Source: an uncultured Clostridia bacterium (GTDB lineage: Bacteria > Bacillota > Clostridia > Saccharofermentanales > Saccharofermentanaceae). From it: a stretch of DNA of 64,000 bases. Position numbers and translations under genes: made by a program. Shown here in pieces: positions 35,109 to 46,576 of this stretch (positions are counted from its first letter, which is position 1; each line of letters opens with the position of its first letter). The stretch lies in contig CAMYXF010000002.1 in NCBI GenBank assembly GCA_947303185.1, positions 119,747-183,746 of the forward strand, given 5' to 3'. The notes beneath the pieces were generated by a model. That model saw only the letters and a list, made by a program, of their open reading frames with translations, was not told where the DNA came from and searched no databases.

Positions 35109-35133
35109 CATAAACTTTTAATTCAGTTTGTTA

Positions 35134-37929
<2,796 letters not shown>

Positions 37930-37941
37930 TTTGTACCTTCA

Positions 37942-38364
37942 TCAATTTTCTTCTTTATTTTGTTCGGCAGCTTCCTTGAGCCTGTTCAATGCCGTTCTGT
38001 ATCCGCCGTCGGGATTCACATAGCAGTTCTTGACTCTCGAGATCGTCGTGGAGCTTACCTTGGTCGATGACCTGGCTTTGCCACGCGCTCTGCCTGTTGA
38101 TTTCTTGCCGGAGTCCGCTTTTGTATTTGTCTCTACTTCAGCGGGCGAGATCTCTTTGATGATCTCCTCATAGCTCTTACCCTGTTCGATCCTTCTTACG
38201 ATCTGCCAACGGTGAAGAAACGAGTGAAGCTCGTTTATCGAGCAGAGATCCACAAAGAATTTATGCATCTCGGTGCTGTCACGCATGGTCAGCATAGCGT
38301 TATAAAGATCGGTTAATTCCTCCAATTCACTTTCCGTAAAATGAGCGTCTTTAATGTCATCCAT
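37942..38364 (-). CDS. YerC/YecD-type TrpR-family protein with an insertion in the HTH
   Basis: 140 residues. The first 65 (LTDLYNAMLTM, FFVDLCSINELHSFLHRWQI, GKSYEEIIKEI) and the last 35 (STTISRVKNCYVNPDGGY) are the two halves of the TrpR-like YerC/YecD family of helix-turn-helix proteins. In relatives these halves are separated by a short turn. Here about 30 residues rich in Ser, Lys, Arg and Gly sit between the first HTH helix and the recognition helix. This is odd, as it divides the DNA-binding unit; it may be a flexible extra contact or affect function. It lies 12 bases before secA and 21 after a small membrane protein gene. Confidence 0.85.
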   Translation of the reverse strand: MDDIKDAHFTESELEELTDLYNAMLTMRDSTEMHKFFVDLCSINELHSFLHRWQIVRRIEQGKSYEEIIKEISPAEVETNTKADSGKKSTGRARGKARSSTKVSSTTISRVKNCYVNPDGGYRTALNRLKEAAEQNKEEN

Positions 38365-38385
38365 TTTGATACCCTTTACCTGAAA

Positions 38386-38619
38386 TCAATTTACAACTCT
38401 CATGATGTAATCCCATACAACCTTGCCGTAGCCCAGATAGATTGCGATAAAGACCGCAGTAAGCGCGAGCACTGCAAGAATGCCCAGGAATAATCTGGTA
38501 AATATGAGATTGGTCTTGGCTTTTCTCAGAGAATCCCCAATAGAAAGCGAAGCCGTCTTGTCTGTAGTAATCTTTGAATTAGCAAGACTCGGGCGTCTAA
38601 CGCTGTTATCATGTTTCAA
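38386..38619 (-). CDS. Small single-pass membrane protein, unknown
   Basis: 77 residues from a TTG at 38619 with GGAGG 8 bases before it; an ATG at 38626 is out of frame and runs into a stop after five codons. A polar, basic N-terminus of about 37 residues is followed by one hydrophobic segment (about 43-64) and a short end KVVWDYIMRVVN. Size and topology recall SecE, and secA is close by, but the conserved SecE amphipathic helix with VVWP is not present, so I do not call it SecE. It is probably in one operon with the TrpR-like gene and secA. Confidence 0.6.
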   Translation of the reverse strand: MKHDNSVRRPSLANSKITTDKTASLSIGDSLRKAKTNLIFTRLFLGILAVLALTAVFIAIYLGYGKVVWDYIMRVVN

Positions 38620-38692
38620 TGTTCATACCTCCAAACATACTCATACATAATAACGCATTCTTTATTTTAATACAATAAAGGGATGACCGGCC

Positions 38693-39715
38693 CTAAACAT
38701 ACTTCTCAGAGGTCCCGTATTCGCATATATCCAGTATAACACCGTGTACAAAGGCATATCCCTTGAGTTCTTCCACAGCTTCCCTGCCTGCTTCGCCTGA
38801 GTTTTCAGGTATTATCACCGTAAGATGTCTGGAATCTACGTGATCTACCGTATATGTCGTGCCGTTTATCACGGCTGACTGTGGTTCAAAGGCGCTGATT
38901 GAATTAATATCGTCCCTGATCTTCTTCTGGACATGGGACGTGTCCTGATAGTAAGGCGAAGTGAGATCTATGCTCCTTATGGCCGTAACTTCACCTCCGT
39001 CGACGGCATCTATCACGGGAAAAGTCTTTGGAAGATTGGCGCCGTACTGCTCCCTGAAGGCATCTCCCCTGTCGAAATTGCTCAAGGACCAGATATCGTT
39101 CTTGTTTTCCTCACCGCCCTCCGACTGCTTGTGCTCTTCGCCCTGAAGCATAAGTACAGGCTCGCCGTACAGCGGAATTACCGAATATATGCTCCTTTCC
39201 TTGCGTCCTGCGAGCGTAACAACCGAGTATTCCGTAGTGACTTCGATTATGTGGTGGTCGTCATTGATCTCGAAAAAGACCTCTATGTCATCCGGCACGA
39301 AGAAATCAGATCCGCCGTTCCTTTCAATGCAGCCCTGCCTGATCTGCTCTTCCATCGTATGTGAGAACACTCCCTGCAAAATGAGCTCTTTAAGTGTGTG
39401 ACCTGTTGCATCGTCTATGCCGAGGGCTACTGATGCCACCTTTGAAATGACCGCCGCGCCCTTCGTATCGCCTATACCGAGATCAGGGAAAGCATTTACC
39501 GCTGCTGACATAAGATCTGTGGCCGGCACTGACACGGGATAAAGAAGTGACATCTTCTCGCATGTCTGTTCGACTGATCTTCTCATCAGGATATCCGTGC
39601 GGTAATAGTCTATCGAACTGATAACGGATGCAAGAAAGACAAGGGTTATCGTAAATGCTATGGCCGCTTCTATTGTTACCTGTCCTTTTTTGTTTCTTGT
39701 ACGTCTCATGTCCAT
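38693..39715 (-). CDS. TadE-like pseudopilin-type envelope protein
   Basis: 340 residues. The N-terminus KKGQVTIEAAIAF followed by a hydrophobic stretch (ITLVFLASVISSI) is the TadE/prepilin-like signature: a basic segment, a Glu at position 5 of the mature helix, and a membrane anchor. The rest is a large extracytoplasmic region with mixed alpha/beta character, unlike short TadE proteins, and I recognise no enzyme motif. It overlaps the DUF5702 gene by 10 bases. No Tad ATPase, secretin or prepilin peptidase gene is seen nearby, so export must rely on genes elsewhere. Confidence 0.65.
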   Translation of the reverse strand: MDMRRTRNKKGQVTIEAAIAFTITLVFLASVISSIDYYRTDILMRRSVEQTCEKMSLLYPVSVPATDLMSAAVNAFPDLGIGDTKGAAVISKVASVALGIDDATGHTLKELILQGVFSHTMEEQIRQGCIERNGGSDFFVPDDIEVFFEINDDHHIIEVTTEYSVVTLAGRKERSIYSVIPLYGEPVLMLQGEEHKQSEGGEENKNDIWSLSNFDRGDAFREQYGANLPKTFPVIDAVDGGEVTAIRSIDLTSPYYQDTSHVQKKIRDDINSISAFEPQSAVINGTTYTVDHVDSRHLTVIIPENSGEAGREAVEELKGYAFVHGVILDICEYGTSEKYV

Positions 39716-41085
39716 ATACTCCTTGTCTCATAAAGCTGATAGCTCTTCGTAACCGTATACGTATCTCCCCTGAAATCAGCTTCAAGCGTTATGCCCTTAT
39801 AGAGCTCGCCGTAATCTCTCTCAAGGATCTGATGGCTTCTTTCAAGAAGTTCTTCTACGGGAGTACAGAGAGCAAACAGATAAAGGAAGTCTCTGTAACT
39901 GCAGGTGACTATATTCTGGTCTTCATATTTGAAGATCACGGCTCTCTCGCCGTGGGTCACCTGGTAAAAGTCCTTTATGGACTGGAACGAAGCGCATATG
40001 TAAGTAAGTCCTGCTGCAATTATCCTGTAATCGATATTGACCGTTCCTTCACTAATGGCAGAAATTATCGTTGAGATTATCTGACCCAGAACTTCCATCG
40101 TGTTCCTGAACTTCTCATCGGCGTAGTCCTTGAGCATGTTGGAAACTATCAGGACCTGCACCATGAGGTATTCGACCTTATAGATCCCTGAATATCCTTC
40201 AAGTCCGGTGATTATGTATTCGGCATCAACCTGCTTGTCACCATGAATGGCTTTAAACTCTGTACCGGTAATGGATGCATCTCCGTCAGGCGCAAAGCAG
40301 CAGTCGAAGTTATATGCACAGTAATGTGAGACATTCATCTTGGTCATTAAGGGATCTGATGAATCCGCAAGGATATCCATGGTGGTCTCAAGAAAAGATA
40401 ATGAATCGAGCAAAGCTTCCCAGTCGGCAATGTCTATATCAATATCAAGTTCAATGTCTTTTACCGTGTCTTTGTAATTTGCTCTGATGTCATCCAGGTC
40501 AGCCGCTTCCTCAAGTATCTCATCAAGGTTAAGTGCTTCTCCTGCTTTTCCTATCCACTGGGATGCATCTTCAGAACCCTTTACCATCTCAGACACATAA
40601 CCGGCAGCAGGACTCTGCATATATGCTCCCACCTGGTCTAGGATACCTTTCTCATCTACCTGCCTTAACATTTCGGCATATCCTTCAACCAGACCTTTCA
40701 TGCTTATGCCTGTTCCCCTGTACCAGTAGTACGAATTGATGGCGGTCTTAAGGTCTTCCGTTGTGAATTCATCAGTGGCTGTTACGAAAAGCGTAGACTG
40801 TGATGTCAGTCCGTTCATCTCCAATGCCTTATAGAAACATTCGTCATCAACCTCATCCAAAGTGAAAGCATAGATGCCATAGACGTCAAAGAGCTGTCTG
40901 TTGTAATCGCAAAGAATGGTATCGATCTGTGTCTTGAGCGCTTCATTGACGCTAAGCGCATAATCAAGATTCCAGACAAATGCCACGAAAGTACATTCCA
41001 CAAGGATCAGGGCCGACATTATTACCGCAAGGAACAAAGACGATACGCCTCTTTTGGTTCTTCTGTTCTTATCAGTTCTCTTCAT
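39706..41085 (-). CDS. DUF5702-family envelope protein
   Basis: 459 residues from the ATG at 41085 (AGGAGG about 6 bases upstream); a longer frame to 41199 lies inside the preceding gene. The N-terminus is basic (KRTDKNRRTKRG) and followed by SSLFLAVIMSALILVECTFVAFVW, a membrane helix with an internal Glu like TadE/TadG-type pseudopilins. The remaining approximately 400 residues lie outside the membrane and match the general plan of DUF5702, found next to Tad-like genes in Clostridia. Function is unknown. It overlaps both neighbours (10 and 14 bases), so the three genes are tightly coupled. Confidence 0.7.
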   Translation of the reverse strand: MKRTDKNRRTKRGVSSLFLAVIMSALILVECTFVAFVWNLDYALSVNEALKTQIDTILCDYNRQLFDVYGIYAFTLDEVDDECFYKALEMNGLTSQSTLFVTATDEFTTEDLKTAINSYYWYRGTGISMKGLVEGYAEMLRQVDEKGILDQVGAYMQSPAAGYVSEMVKGSEDASQWIGKAGEALNLDEILEEAADLDDIRANYKDTVKDIELDIDIDIADWEALLDSLSFLETTMDILADSSDPLMTKMNVSHYCAYNFDCCFAPDGDASITGTEFKAIHGDKQVDAEYIITGLEGYSGIYKVEYLMVQVLIVSNMLKDYADEKFRNTMEVLGQIISTIISAISEGTVNIDYRIIAAGLTYICASFQSIKDFYQVTHGERAVIFKYEDQNIVTCSYRDFLYLFALCTPVEELLERSHQILERDYGELYKGITLEADFRGDTYTVTKSYQLYETRSIWT

Positions 41086-41374
41086 TGGTTGCCTCCTGTG
41101 AAAGTTCGTAAACGGATCCGTAAATAAGCCTGAAGTTATCGGATATACCGGACAGATATGTGCATAGCTTTTCAGGCGAGGTATCATAGCAGTCAACACC
41201 GCCGACGATTACCTTATCTGCGATATCTTCGTCCCGTTCCATGAAATAGAGTTCGTTGCCGCCGTGCCTGGCGCACTCAAAAGAATCCAGGGCTATCGCC
41301 TCAGGACCTGTGATAATAAAGGCAAGCATTACGAGTATCAGCGAAAATGTAATTGCGGATTCGAGCGTTGACAT
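41072..41374 (-). CDS. Short TadE/pilin-like protein
   Basis: 100 residues from the ATG at 41374, chosen because GGAGG stands 7 bases before it; a frame from 41404 lacks such a site. MSTLESAITFSLILVMLAFII is a pilin-like N-terminal helix with Glu at position 5, followed by about 75 residues outside the membrane with two cysteines (ECARHGG, DCYDTS). It is the first gene of a three-gene set of pseudopilin-like proteins and overlaps the DUF5702 gene by 14 bases. Confidence 0.65.
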   Translation of the reverse strand: MSTLESAITFSLILVMLAFIITGPEAIALDSFECARHGGNELYFMERDEDIADKVIVGGVDCYDTSPEKLCTYLSGISDNFRLIYGSVYELSQEATNEEN

Positions 41375-41460
41375 AAGACACCTCCGTAATTTGTCCTGCT
41401 TCATGCAGGTATGGTTTGAGTAATCTTACAATCAAAAGGCACTCAAATAATCGTACAAAT

Positions 41461-41490
41461 ACCGACAATTACCGACAAAAACCGACAAAG
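41461..41490. repeat. Three direct ACCGACAA half-sites at 10-bp spacing
   Basis: ACCGACAA occurs at 41461, 41471 and 41481, exactly one helical turn apart, beside the pheT terminator. The sequence closely resembles the ACCGACTAA arm of array 2 and the AAAACCGACAA arm at 58.35 kb, but here there is no inverted partner. Confidence 0.75.
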
Positions 41491-41516
41491 AAAAACGCCC
41501 GGAAATCCGGGCGTTC
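41488..41516 (-). terminator. Terminator of pheST
   Basis: Minus strand AACGCCCGG-ATTT-CCGGGCGTT followed by TTTCTTTG: 9 perfect pairs, about 80 bases past pheT. Confidence 0.93.
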
Positions 41517-41596
41517 AACATGCTTCAAAGCATTGATTTTATTGAGTTTCAGGCTCTTTTCGAGAGCAGTTCCGTCTTTATAATCCTATTAAACGA

Positions 41597-44014
41597 TTAC
41601 GCACGGAGTGTTGCGCCGTACTTCTCCTTGAGGTTATTAAGGATCGTATCAACGAAGCCGTCGATTACTTCAGGCTTGAACTCCTCATCCTTAGGTGTGA
41701 AGACTACGCTGAAAGCAAGGCTCTTCTTGTTAAGTCCGAGCTGGATACCTTCATAGATGTCGAAGAGCTCGATCTTTGTGATGTACTCACATGAAGCAGC
41801 GATCTCCTTTTCGATCTGTGCGCAGGTAACGCTCTTGTCCATAACGAAGCAGAAGTCACGCTTCTCTTCAAGGAACTTCGGAAGCGGAATGAACTTTCTG
41901 TCCTTGCCGTAGTACTGTGAAAGTGTTCTCAAGTCGATCTCTGCAACGTATGCAGGAACTCTCATGTCGAGCTCATCGCAGATCTCATAGAGAACCTGGC
42001 CAAGATATCCTACTTCTTCGCCGTTGCAGATTACCTTAGCGGTTCTACCGGGATGGAGGAATGTCTTTGTATCCTTCTCATAATCGAACTCAACATCCAA
42101 GGATGCCGCGATTACGTCAACAAGGCCCTTCAATGAATAGAAATCCTCGTCCTCACCGAAAACACCGATGCAGATAGTCTCACGCTCATCAGGATATTCT
42201 GTAAGAGGCAGGCTCTTGGGAAGGAACTTGTTGCCCATCTCGTAGATACGGCCTGTAAGGATACCGTTCTTCTGGTTACGGGCCATAGCCTTGATCATCT
42301 GGGGTGCAAGAGTTGTACGCATCAAAGAAAGATCGATGTTGATAGGGTTCATGATCTTTATAGCGAATCTCTCGGGAGCATCCTCAGGGAGCTTCAAGAG
42401 GTCGAAATCAGAGGGCGAGAAGAATGAATAATGTACGCCTTCGTTAGCGCCTGCTGCGCAGAGATCTCTCTTGATCTTGAGCTCGGAACGCTGCTTCAGG
42501 TTATATCCGCCTGAAGTAACCTTTGCCGTAGGAATGAATGTAGGCGTGATGTGATCATAGCCGTACATACGGATAACTTCTTCAGCAACATCCTGATAAG
42601 ACTCCATGTCTACACGGTAGCCGGGGATTGCGATAGTAAGCTCGTCACCGTTAAGCTCAGGTGCGAAGCTGAGGTTTGTAAGTATTCTTACAATGTCCTC
42701 ATCAGGAACTGTAATACCGAGAACGCCGTTAACCTGCTTAACGCTTACTGTAAGCTTTCTGGGCTCAATTGAGTTGCCTGTATTGATATCGAAAGATGTC
42801 TTGGATACCTTACCGCAGCCAAGCTCTTCGATGAGATGCAGGGCTCTCTTCATAGCCATTACAGTTGTGTACTCGTCAACGCCCTTGGAGAATCTCATTG
42901 AAGAATCAGATACCTGACCCAATGCTTTCGAGCTCTTACGGATGTTGTCGTGAGCGAACTTTGCAGCTTCGAACATAACAGCATTTGTTGTGTCGAGGAT
43001 CTCAGAATTGAGACCGCCCATGATACCTGCAAGTGCAACAGGCTTCTTGCCGTCGCAGATAACGAGGTTATCGGATGTAAGAGCGAACTCCTTCTCATCG
43101 AGTGTTACGATCTTCTCGCCGTTCTCAGCGCGGCGTACGTGGATCTCACCGCCTTCAAGATAGTTGAAATCGAAAGCGTGCATCGGCTGGCCAAGCTCGT
43201 AAAGAACGTAGTTTGTGATATCAACTACGTTGGAGATTGCAGAGCAACCAACAAGAGCAAGACGTCTCTTCATCCAAAGAGGTGACTCACCGATGGTAAC
43301 GTCAGAAACATAGTGGCCGATGTATCTCGGGCAGAGATCCGGAGCAGAAACTCTGATGTTGAAATCGATAGCAACGTCGCTCTCTGTGTAATCAAGAGCA
43401 GGCTCCTTGATTTCCTTGCCGAGAACTGCAGCAACTTCTCTTGCAATACCGAAGATAGACTGGCAGTCAGGTCTGTTAGCAGTGATGGAAACGTCGAAAA
43501 TATAATCATCAAGACCAAGAATGGGCTTAACGTCTGCACCCGGAACTGCATCTTCAGGAAGAACGAGAAGTCCGTCGTAACCTGCGCCGGGGAACATATC
43601 CTCCGTAACGCCGATCTCAACGCCTGAGCAGAGCATTCCGTAAGAATCGTAACCACGGAGCTTGCCCTGGCCGATGGTCATGAGACCTTCAACAGTCTTG
43701 TGATCTTTTGCTGTAGCGTAAACCTGTGCGCCGATAAGAGCCAAAGGATACTTGCCGCCTGCAGCAACGTTATCTGCACCGCAGCAGATCTGGAGAACGC
43801 CGTTCTCACCTGCATCTACAGTACAGAGGTGAAGGTGTGTGCCTTCGATTGCTTCGCATGTCTTAACTTCGCCGACAACGACCTTTGAAATGTCCTTGCC
43901 TACTTCGTACTTTTCTTCTACTTCGAAGCCGCAGCTGAAGAGCTTGTTTTCGAGTTCATCGGGTGTGACATCAATATCTACGTAATCTTTAAGCCAACTT
44001 AATGGTACTAACAT
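41597..44014 (-). CDS. pheT: Phenylalanine-tRNA ligase beta subunit
   Basis: 805 residues in the standard order: N-terminal domain (MLVPLSWLKDYVD), tRNA-binding OB domain (about 40-155), B3/B4 editing region (about 205-385), B5 domain (about 400-475), catalytic-like domain, and C-terminal ferredoxin-fold anticodon-binding domain (about 710-803). It edits mischarged Tyr-tRNA and contributes tRNA binding to the alpha2-beta2 enzyme. It follows pheS by 20 bases with a GGAGG site and is controlled by the Phe T-box upstream of pheS. Confidence 0.97.
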   Translation of the reverse strand: MLVPLSWLKDYVDIDVTPDELENKLFSCGFEVEEKYEVGKDISKVVVGEVKTCEAIEGTHLHLCTVDAGENGVLQICCGADNVAAGGKYPLALIGAQVYATAKDHKTVEGLMTIGQGKLRGYDSYGMLCSGVEIGVTEDMFPGAGYDGLLVLPEDAVPGADVKPILGLDDYIFDVSITANRPDCQSIFGIAREVAAVLGKEIKEPALDYTESDVAIDFNIRVSAPDLCPRYIGHYVSDVTIGESPLWMKRRLALVGCSAISNVVDITNYVLYELGQPMHAFDFNYLEGGEIHVRRAENGEKIVTLDEKEFALTSDNLVICDGKKPVALAGIMGGLNSEILDTTNAVMFEAAKFAHDNIRKSSKALGQVSDSSMRFSKGVDEYTTVMAMKRALHLIEELGCGKVSKTSFDINTGNSIEPRKLTVSVKQVNGVLGITVPDEDIVRILTNLSFAPELNGDELTIAIPGYRVDMESYQDVAEEVIRMYGYDHITPTFIPTAKVTSGGYNLKQRSELKIKRDLCAAGANEGVHYSFFSPSDFDLLKLPEDAPERFAIKIMNPINIDLSLMRTTLAPQMIKAMARNQKNGILTGRIYEMGNKFLPKSLPLTEYPDERETICIGVFGEDEDFYSLKGLVDVIAASLDVEFDYEKDTKTFLHPGRTAKVICNGEEVGYLGQVLYEICDELDMRVPAYVAEIDLRTLSQYYGKDRKFIPLPKFLEEKRDFCFVMDKSVTCAQIEKEIAASCEYITKIELFDIYEGIQLGLNKKSLAFSVVFTPKDEEFKPEVIDGFVDTILNNLKEKYGATLRA

Positions 44015-44034
44015 TGTTCTTGCCTCCTTTAACC

Positions 44035-45078
44035 TTAGTCATCGATCTGTTCAAGTACGCGGAGATCAGACTCAAACAGGAGCTTGATGTTGTTGATGCC
44101 GTACTTGAGCATGGCAATACGATCGATTCCGATACCGAAAGCCAGACCGCTGTATTTGTTGCTGTCGATGCCGCAGCCTTCAAGAACCTTCTTGTTGACT
44201 ACGCCTGCACCGAGGACTTCGATCCAGCCTGTTCCCTTACAGAGCTTGCATCCCTTGCCGCCGCATTGGAAGCAGGAAACGTCTACCTCAACGGAAGGCT
44301 CCGTGAACGGGAAGTAAGAAGGTCTCAAGCGAGTTGTTGTCTCCTCGCCGAAGATCTTCTTAACGAATACGTCTAACATACCCTGAAGGTCGCAGAGCGT
44401 GATGCCTTCATCTACAACGAGTCCTTCCATCTGGGAGAACATCGGTGAGTGCGTAGCATCGTCGTCAGATCTGAAAACCTTACCGGGTGAGATGATCTTA
44501 ATAGGCGGCTGCTGTGATTCCATTACGTGAACCTGACCTGCAGAAGTCTGTGTTCTCAAAAGGAACTCAGGGCTCAGATAGAATGTATCCTGCATGTCAC
44601 GTGAGGGGTGATCCTGGGGAATGTTAAGAGCCGTGAAGTTATAGTGATCTGTCTCGATCTCGTTACCCTCGTAAACTGAGAAACCCATTGAACCGAAGAT
44701 GTCTACGATCTGGTTTCTTACCTGTGTATTGGGATGGAGATAACCCTTCTTGAGCTTCTTTGAAGGCAGAGTAACGTCGATTGTCTCAGCTTCATATCTT
44801 GCCTTCTGCTCAGCTTCCTTGAACTGTGCGTCGAGGGCATCGAACTTCTCTGTAGCCCAGTTGCGGATCTCGTTGACCATCTTACCGTAGTCAGCCTTGA
44901 ACTCCTTCGGGATCTTACCCATCTCCTTCATGAGAGATCCGATCTTACCTTCCTTTGAATCCATGACGCTCTTTCTATACTCGAAAACGCCCTTGGAACT
45001 CTTGATCTCGGTAAGGTCTGATTCGATCTTTGCTTTGATCTCTGATAACTTTGCGCTTAATTCACCAAGTTCAGCCAT
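44035..45078 (-). CDS. pheS: Phenylalanine-tRNA ligase alpha subunit
   Basis: 347 residues from the ATG at 45078 with AAGGAGG just upstream; a longer frame to 45201 runs into the T-box. An N-terminal coiled-coil arm (about 1-85) contacts tRNA. The class II catalytic core shows motif 2 ([12 protein letters not shown] near 150, then [14 protein letters not shown] near 198) and motif 3 ([14 protein letters not shown] near 310). A Cys-rich loop [13 protein letters not shown] near 275 is a feature of some bacterial PheS. It makes Phe-tRNA with PheT. Confidence 0.97.
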   Translation of the reverse strand: MAELGELSAKLSEIKAKIESDLTEIKSSKGVFEYRKSVMDSKEGKIGSLMKEMGKIPKEFKADYGKMVNEIRNWATEKFDALDAQFKEAEQKARYEAETIDVTLPSKKLKKGYLHPNTQVRNQIVDIFGSMGFSVYEGNEIETDHYNFTALNIPQDHPSRDMQDTFYLSPEFLLRTQTSAGQVHVMESQQPPIKIISPGKVFRSDDDATHSPMFSQMEGLVVDEGITLCDLQGMLDVFVKKIFGEETTTRLRPSYFPFTEPSVEVDVSCFQCGGKGCKLCKGTGWIEVLGAGVVNKKVLEGCGIDSNKYSGLAFGIGIDRIAMLKYGINNIKLLFESDLRVLEQIDD

Positions 45079-45118
45079 GTTTTCCTCCTTATTCTTTCCG
45101 CCTTTGCTTTTCCAAATA

Positions 45119-45397
45119 AAAAGCCCGCGGCAATTATTCATTGCCACGGGACGAATTCGCATTAAATCTGCACCTTCGCGGTACCACCCATGTTCGATCA
45201 ATCGCTATAACTGACCGCTCTTGTTTTCGCGCTGTGATGCCGCGCCACACATCCGCTTAATCAGCTTGCAAAGCCGTTTTCGCAGGAACGCTCCGGTGTT
45301 GAAATTCATCTTTTTGCCCTTCGGATCGTGCTTTCAGCCCAAGACACGACTCTCTGTTCCGGTCAACAATAAGACTACTTACGCACCTTCTTTGCGT
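45119..45397 (-). promoter_or_regulatory. T-box riboswitch (Phe) of pheST
   Basis: The T-box core GGGTGGTACCGCG lies at 45189-45177 on the minus strand. Near the 5' end, GGTGCGTAAGTAG pairs through GGTG with CACC, giving the AGTA loop opposite the specifier. The codon at 45303-45301 is TTC, for Phe. The terminator pairs CCCGTGGCAAT with ATTGCCGCGGG (45151-45122), followed by TTTTTATTT. Uncharged tRNA-Phe would stabilise the antiterminator and allow pheST transcription. Confidence 0.95.
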
Positions 45398-45403
45398 TTG
45401 CTT

Positions 45404-45433
45404 ATTCTACCTATACTACCTGTGAAAAGTCAA
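45404..45433 (-). promoter_or_regulatory. pheST promoter
   Basis: Minus strand TTGACT (45433-45428), 18 bases, TAGAAT (45409-45404). The predicted start near 45397 fits the 5' end of the T-box. Confidence 0.75.
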
Positions 45434-45441
45434 GCAAACCC

Positions 45442-46101
45442 TTATAAATCAAAGAACGGATTGAATTTTATCTCGTCTTCGACAGTCGAATCGGGCCCGT
45501 GTCCGGGATAGATCTTAACAGCGGGATCAAATGAGCCAAAGCGCTTTAAGGTCTCTGCCATAATCTTCATGGATCCGCCCAGCATGTCAGTACGTCCGAT
45601 GGAGCCCTGGAAAACGGTATCTCCCGTAAAGAGGACATCTCCGCCCTCCTGCTCAAACTGATAGCAGACGCTTCCCATAGTATGTCCGGGAGTCTCGAAA
45701 ACCTTGATCTTAAGATCGTCATCCTTATATATGCACGCGCCATCAAGATCTTTCATGTTCTCATATTTGAAATCATATGACTTCTGAAGGCCGTCCATGT
45801 AAGAACAATTCGTAAAAGCGTTACCCAAAAGTTCATCATCGTTACTGCTGAAGAAAACCTGGGCATTGGGATAAAGCTCCATCCACTCGTTGATGAATTT
45901 GATGTGATCGTAATGACCGTGTGTCAGGAGAAGTCCCTTAACCCGGCACTCACCTTTTGAAAGGCCTGGAAGCTTGCAGTAACCTTCTGCCCTCTCCGGA
46001 GAAACTGAAGTATCCACGATAAAAACACCGGACGGGCCGGTGATTACGTACATGTTGGATTGGAAAGGTCCTAAAGGGACTGTTATCAGCCTGCGTTCCA
46101 T
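45442..46101 (-). CDS. MBL-fold metallo-hydrolase (glyoxalase II-like)
   Basis: 219 residues from the ATG at 46101; the longer frame to 46194 lies in the upstream gene. Zinc ligands are visible in THGHYDH near 70, ETPGHTMGS near 145, FTGDTVF near 165 and YPGHGPDS near 208. This is the set of small MBL hydrolases often called YqgX or glyoxalase II-like. It overlaps the MGS-like gene by 16 bases. A lactoylglutathione-like function would fit beside a methylglyoxal-related gene, but many such enzymes act on other thioesters. Confidence 0.85.
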   Translation of the reverse strand: MERRLITVPLGPFQSNMYVITGPSGVFIVDTSVSPERAEGYCKLPGLSKGECRVKGLLLTHGHYDHIKFINEWMELYPNAQVFFSSNDDELLGNAFTNCSYMDGLQKSYDFKYENMKDLDGACIYKDDDLKIKVFETPGHTMGSVCYQFEQEGGDVLFTGDTVFQGSIGRTDMLGGSMKIMAETLKRFGSFDPAVKIYPGHGPDSTVEDEIKFNPFFDL

Positions 46102-46478
46102 TCGCGATAATCGAGCGCGCCGCTGTCGACAGCTGTGATGAGAATTTCCGCAGAAGCTATGTTGGTAGCATAAGGGATAGTATTCTGATCGCAAACGTCC
46201 AGGAGCTCAAAAGGATTGGACTCGCCGACCTGACGTCCGTCTCTTAAGTAGATGACACAGTCGATGCCGTTATATTCTGCTCTAGAAGCAAGCTGTTCAA
46301 AACCGCTGGAATAATCAACGGAAAGACCGGATACGTCAAGATCTGCAGCTGATTTGAGGAGCTTTGCAGTATTGTAAACTGAGATAAGCTGATGTTTCTC
46401 AAGCAAAGGCTTGTAGGCAATGCAGAAATTAACCAATAATTCAGTCTTTCTGTTGTCAGCCATCAAAACGATCTTCAT
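46086..46478 (-). CDS. Methylglyoxal synthase-like domain protein, probably not catalytic
   Basis: 130 residues with the MGS-like fold. The second half (GIDCVIYLRDGRQVG, NPFELLDVC, NTIPYATNIASAE) aligns with the end of MgsA (IDxxIFFxDP, PxATNxATA). However, the catalytic stretch GPLGGDQQ is replaced by SSGFEQLA, so the conserved Asp (D71 in E. coli) is missing, and the N-terminal HD residues are also gone. Position next to the mre/PBP2 genes is where many Clostridia carry mgsA, so descent from MgsA with loss of activity is likely. A regulatory ligand-binding role is possible. It overlaps the MBL gene by 16 bases. Confidence 0.7.
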   Translation of the reverse strand: MKIVLMADNRKTELLVNFCIAYKPLLEKHQLISVYNTAKLLKSAADLDVSGLSVDYSSGFEQLASRAEYNGIDCVIYLRDGRQVGESNPFELLDVCDQNTIPYATNIASAEILITAVDSGALDYREWNAG

Positions 46479-46523
46479 CCGAAATCTCCCATTAAAAACT
46501 AATAAACAGATTGTACAGTAAAA

Positions 46524-46561
46524 TGTTTATTCAAGCAACTAGTCTTTGTTAGAAATAAACA
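46524..46561 (-). terminator. Terminator after mrdA (weak)
   Basis: Minus strand TGTTTATT...AATAAACA, 8 A+T-rich pairs with a 22-base loop, followed by TTTTACTG. It lies between mrdA and the MGS-like gene. Confidence 0.5.
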
Positions 46562-46576
46562 ATAAATTCACAAATA

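Noticed and set aside
35034..35111. Upstream extension of the purine nucleoside phosphorylase
   Set aside because: The extra codons cover the secA terminator and have no family similarity.
38386..38619. SecE
   Set aside because: Size and one membrane helix fit, but the conserved amphipathic helix with VVWP is missing and the hydrophobic segment is followed by a different end.
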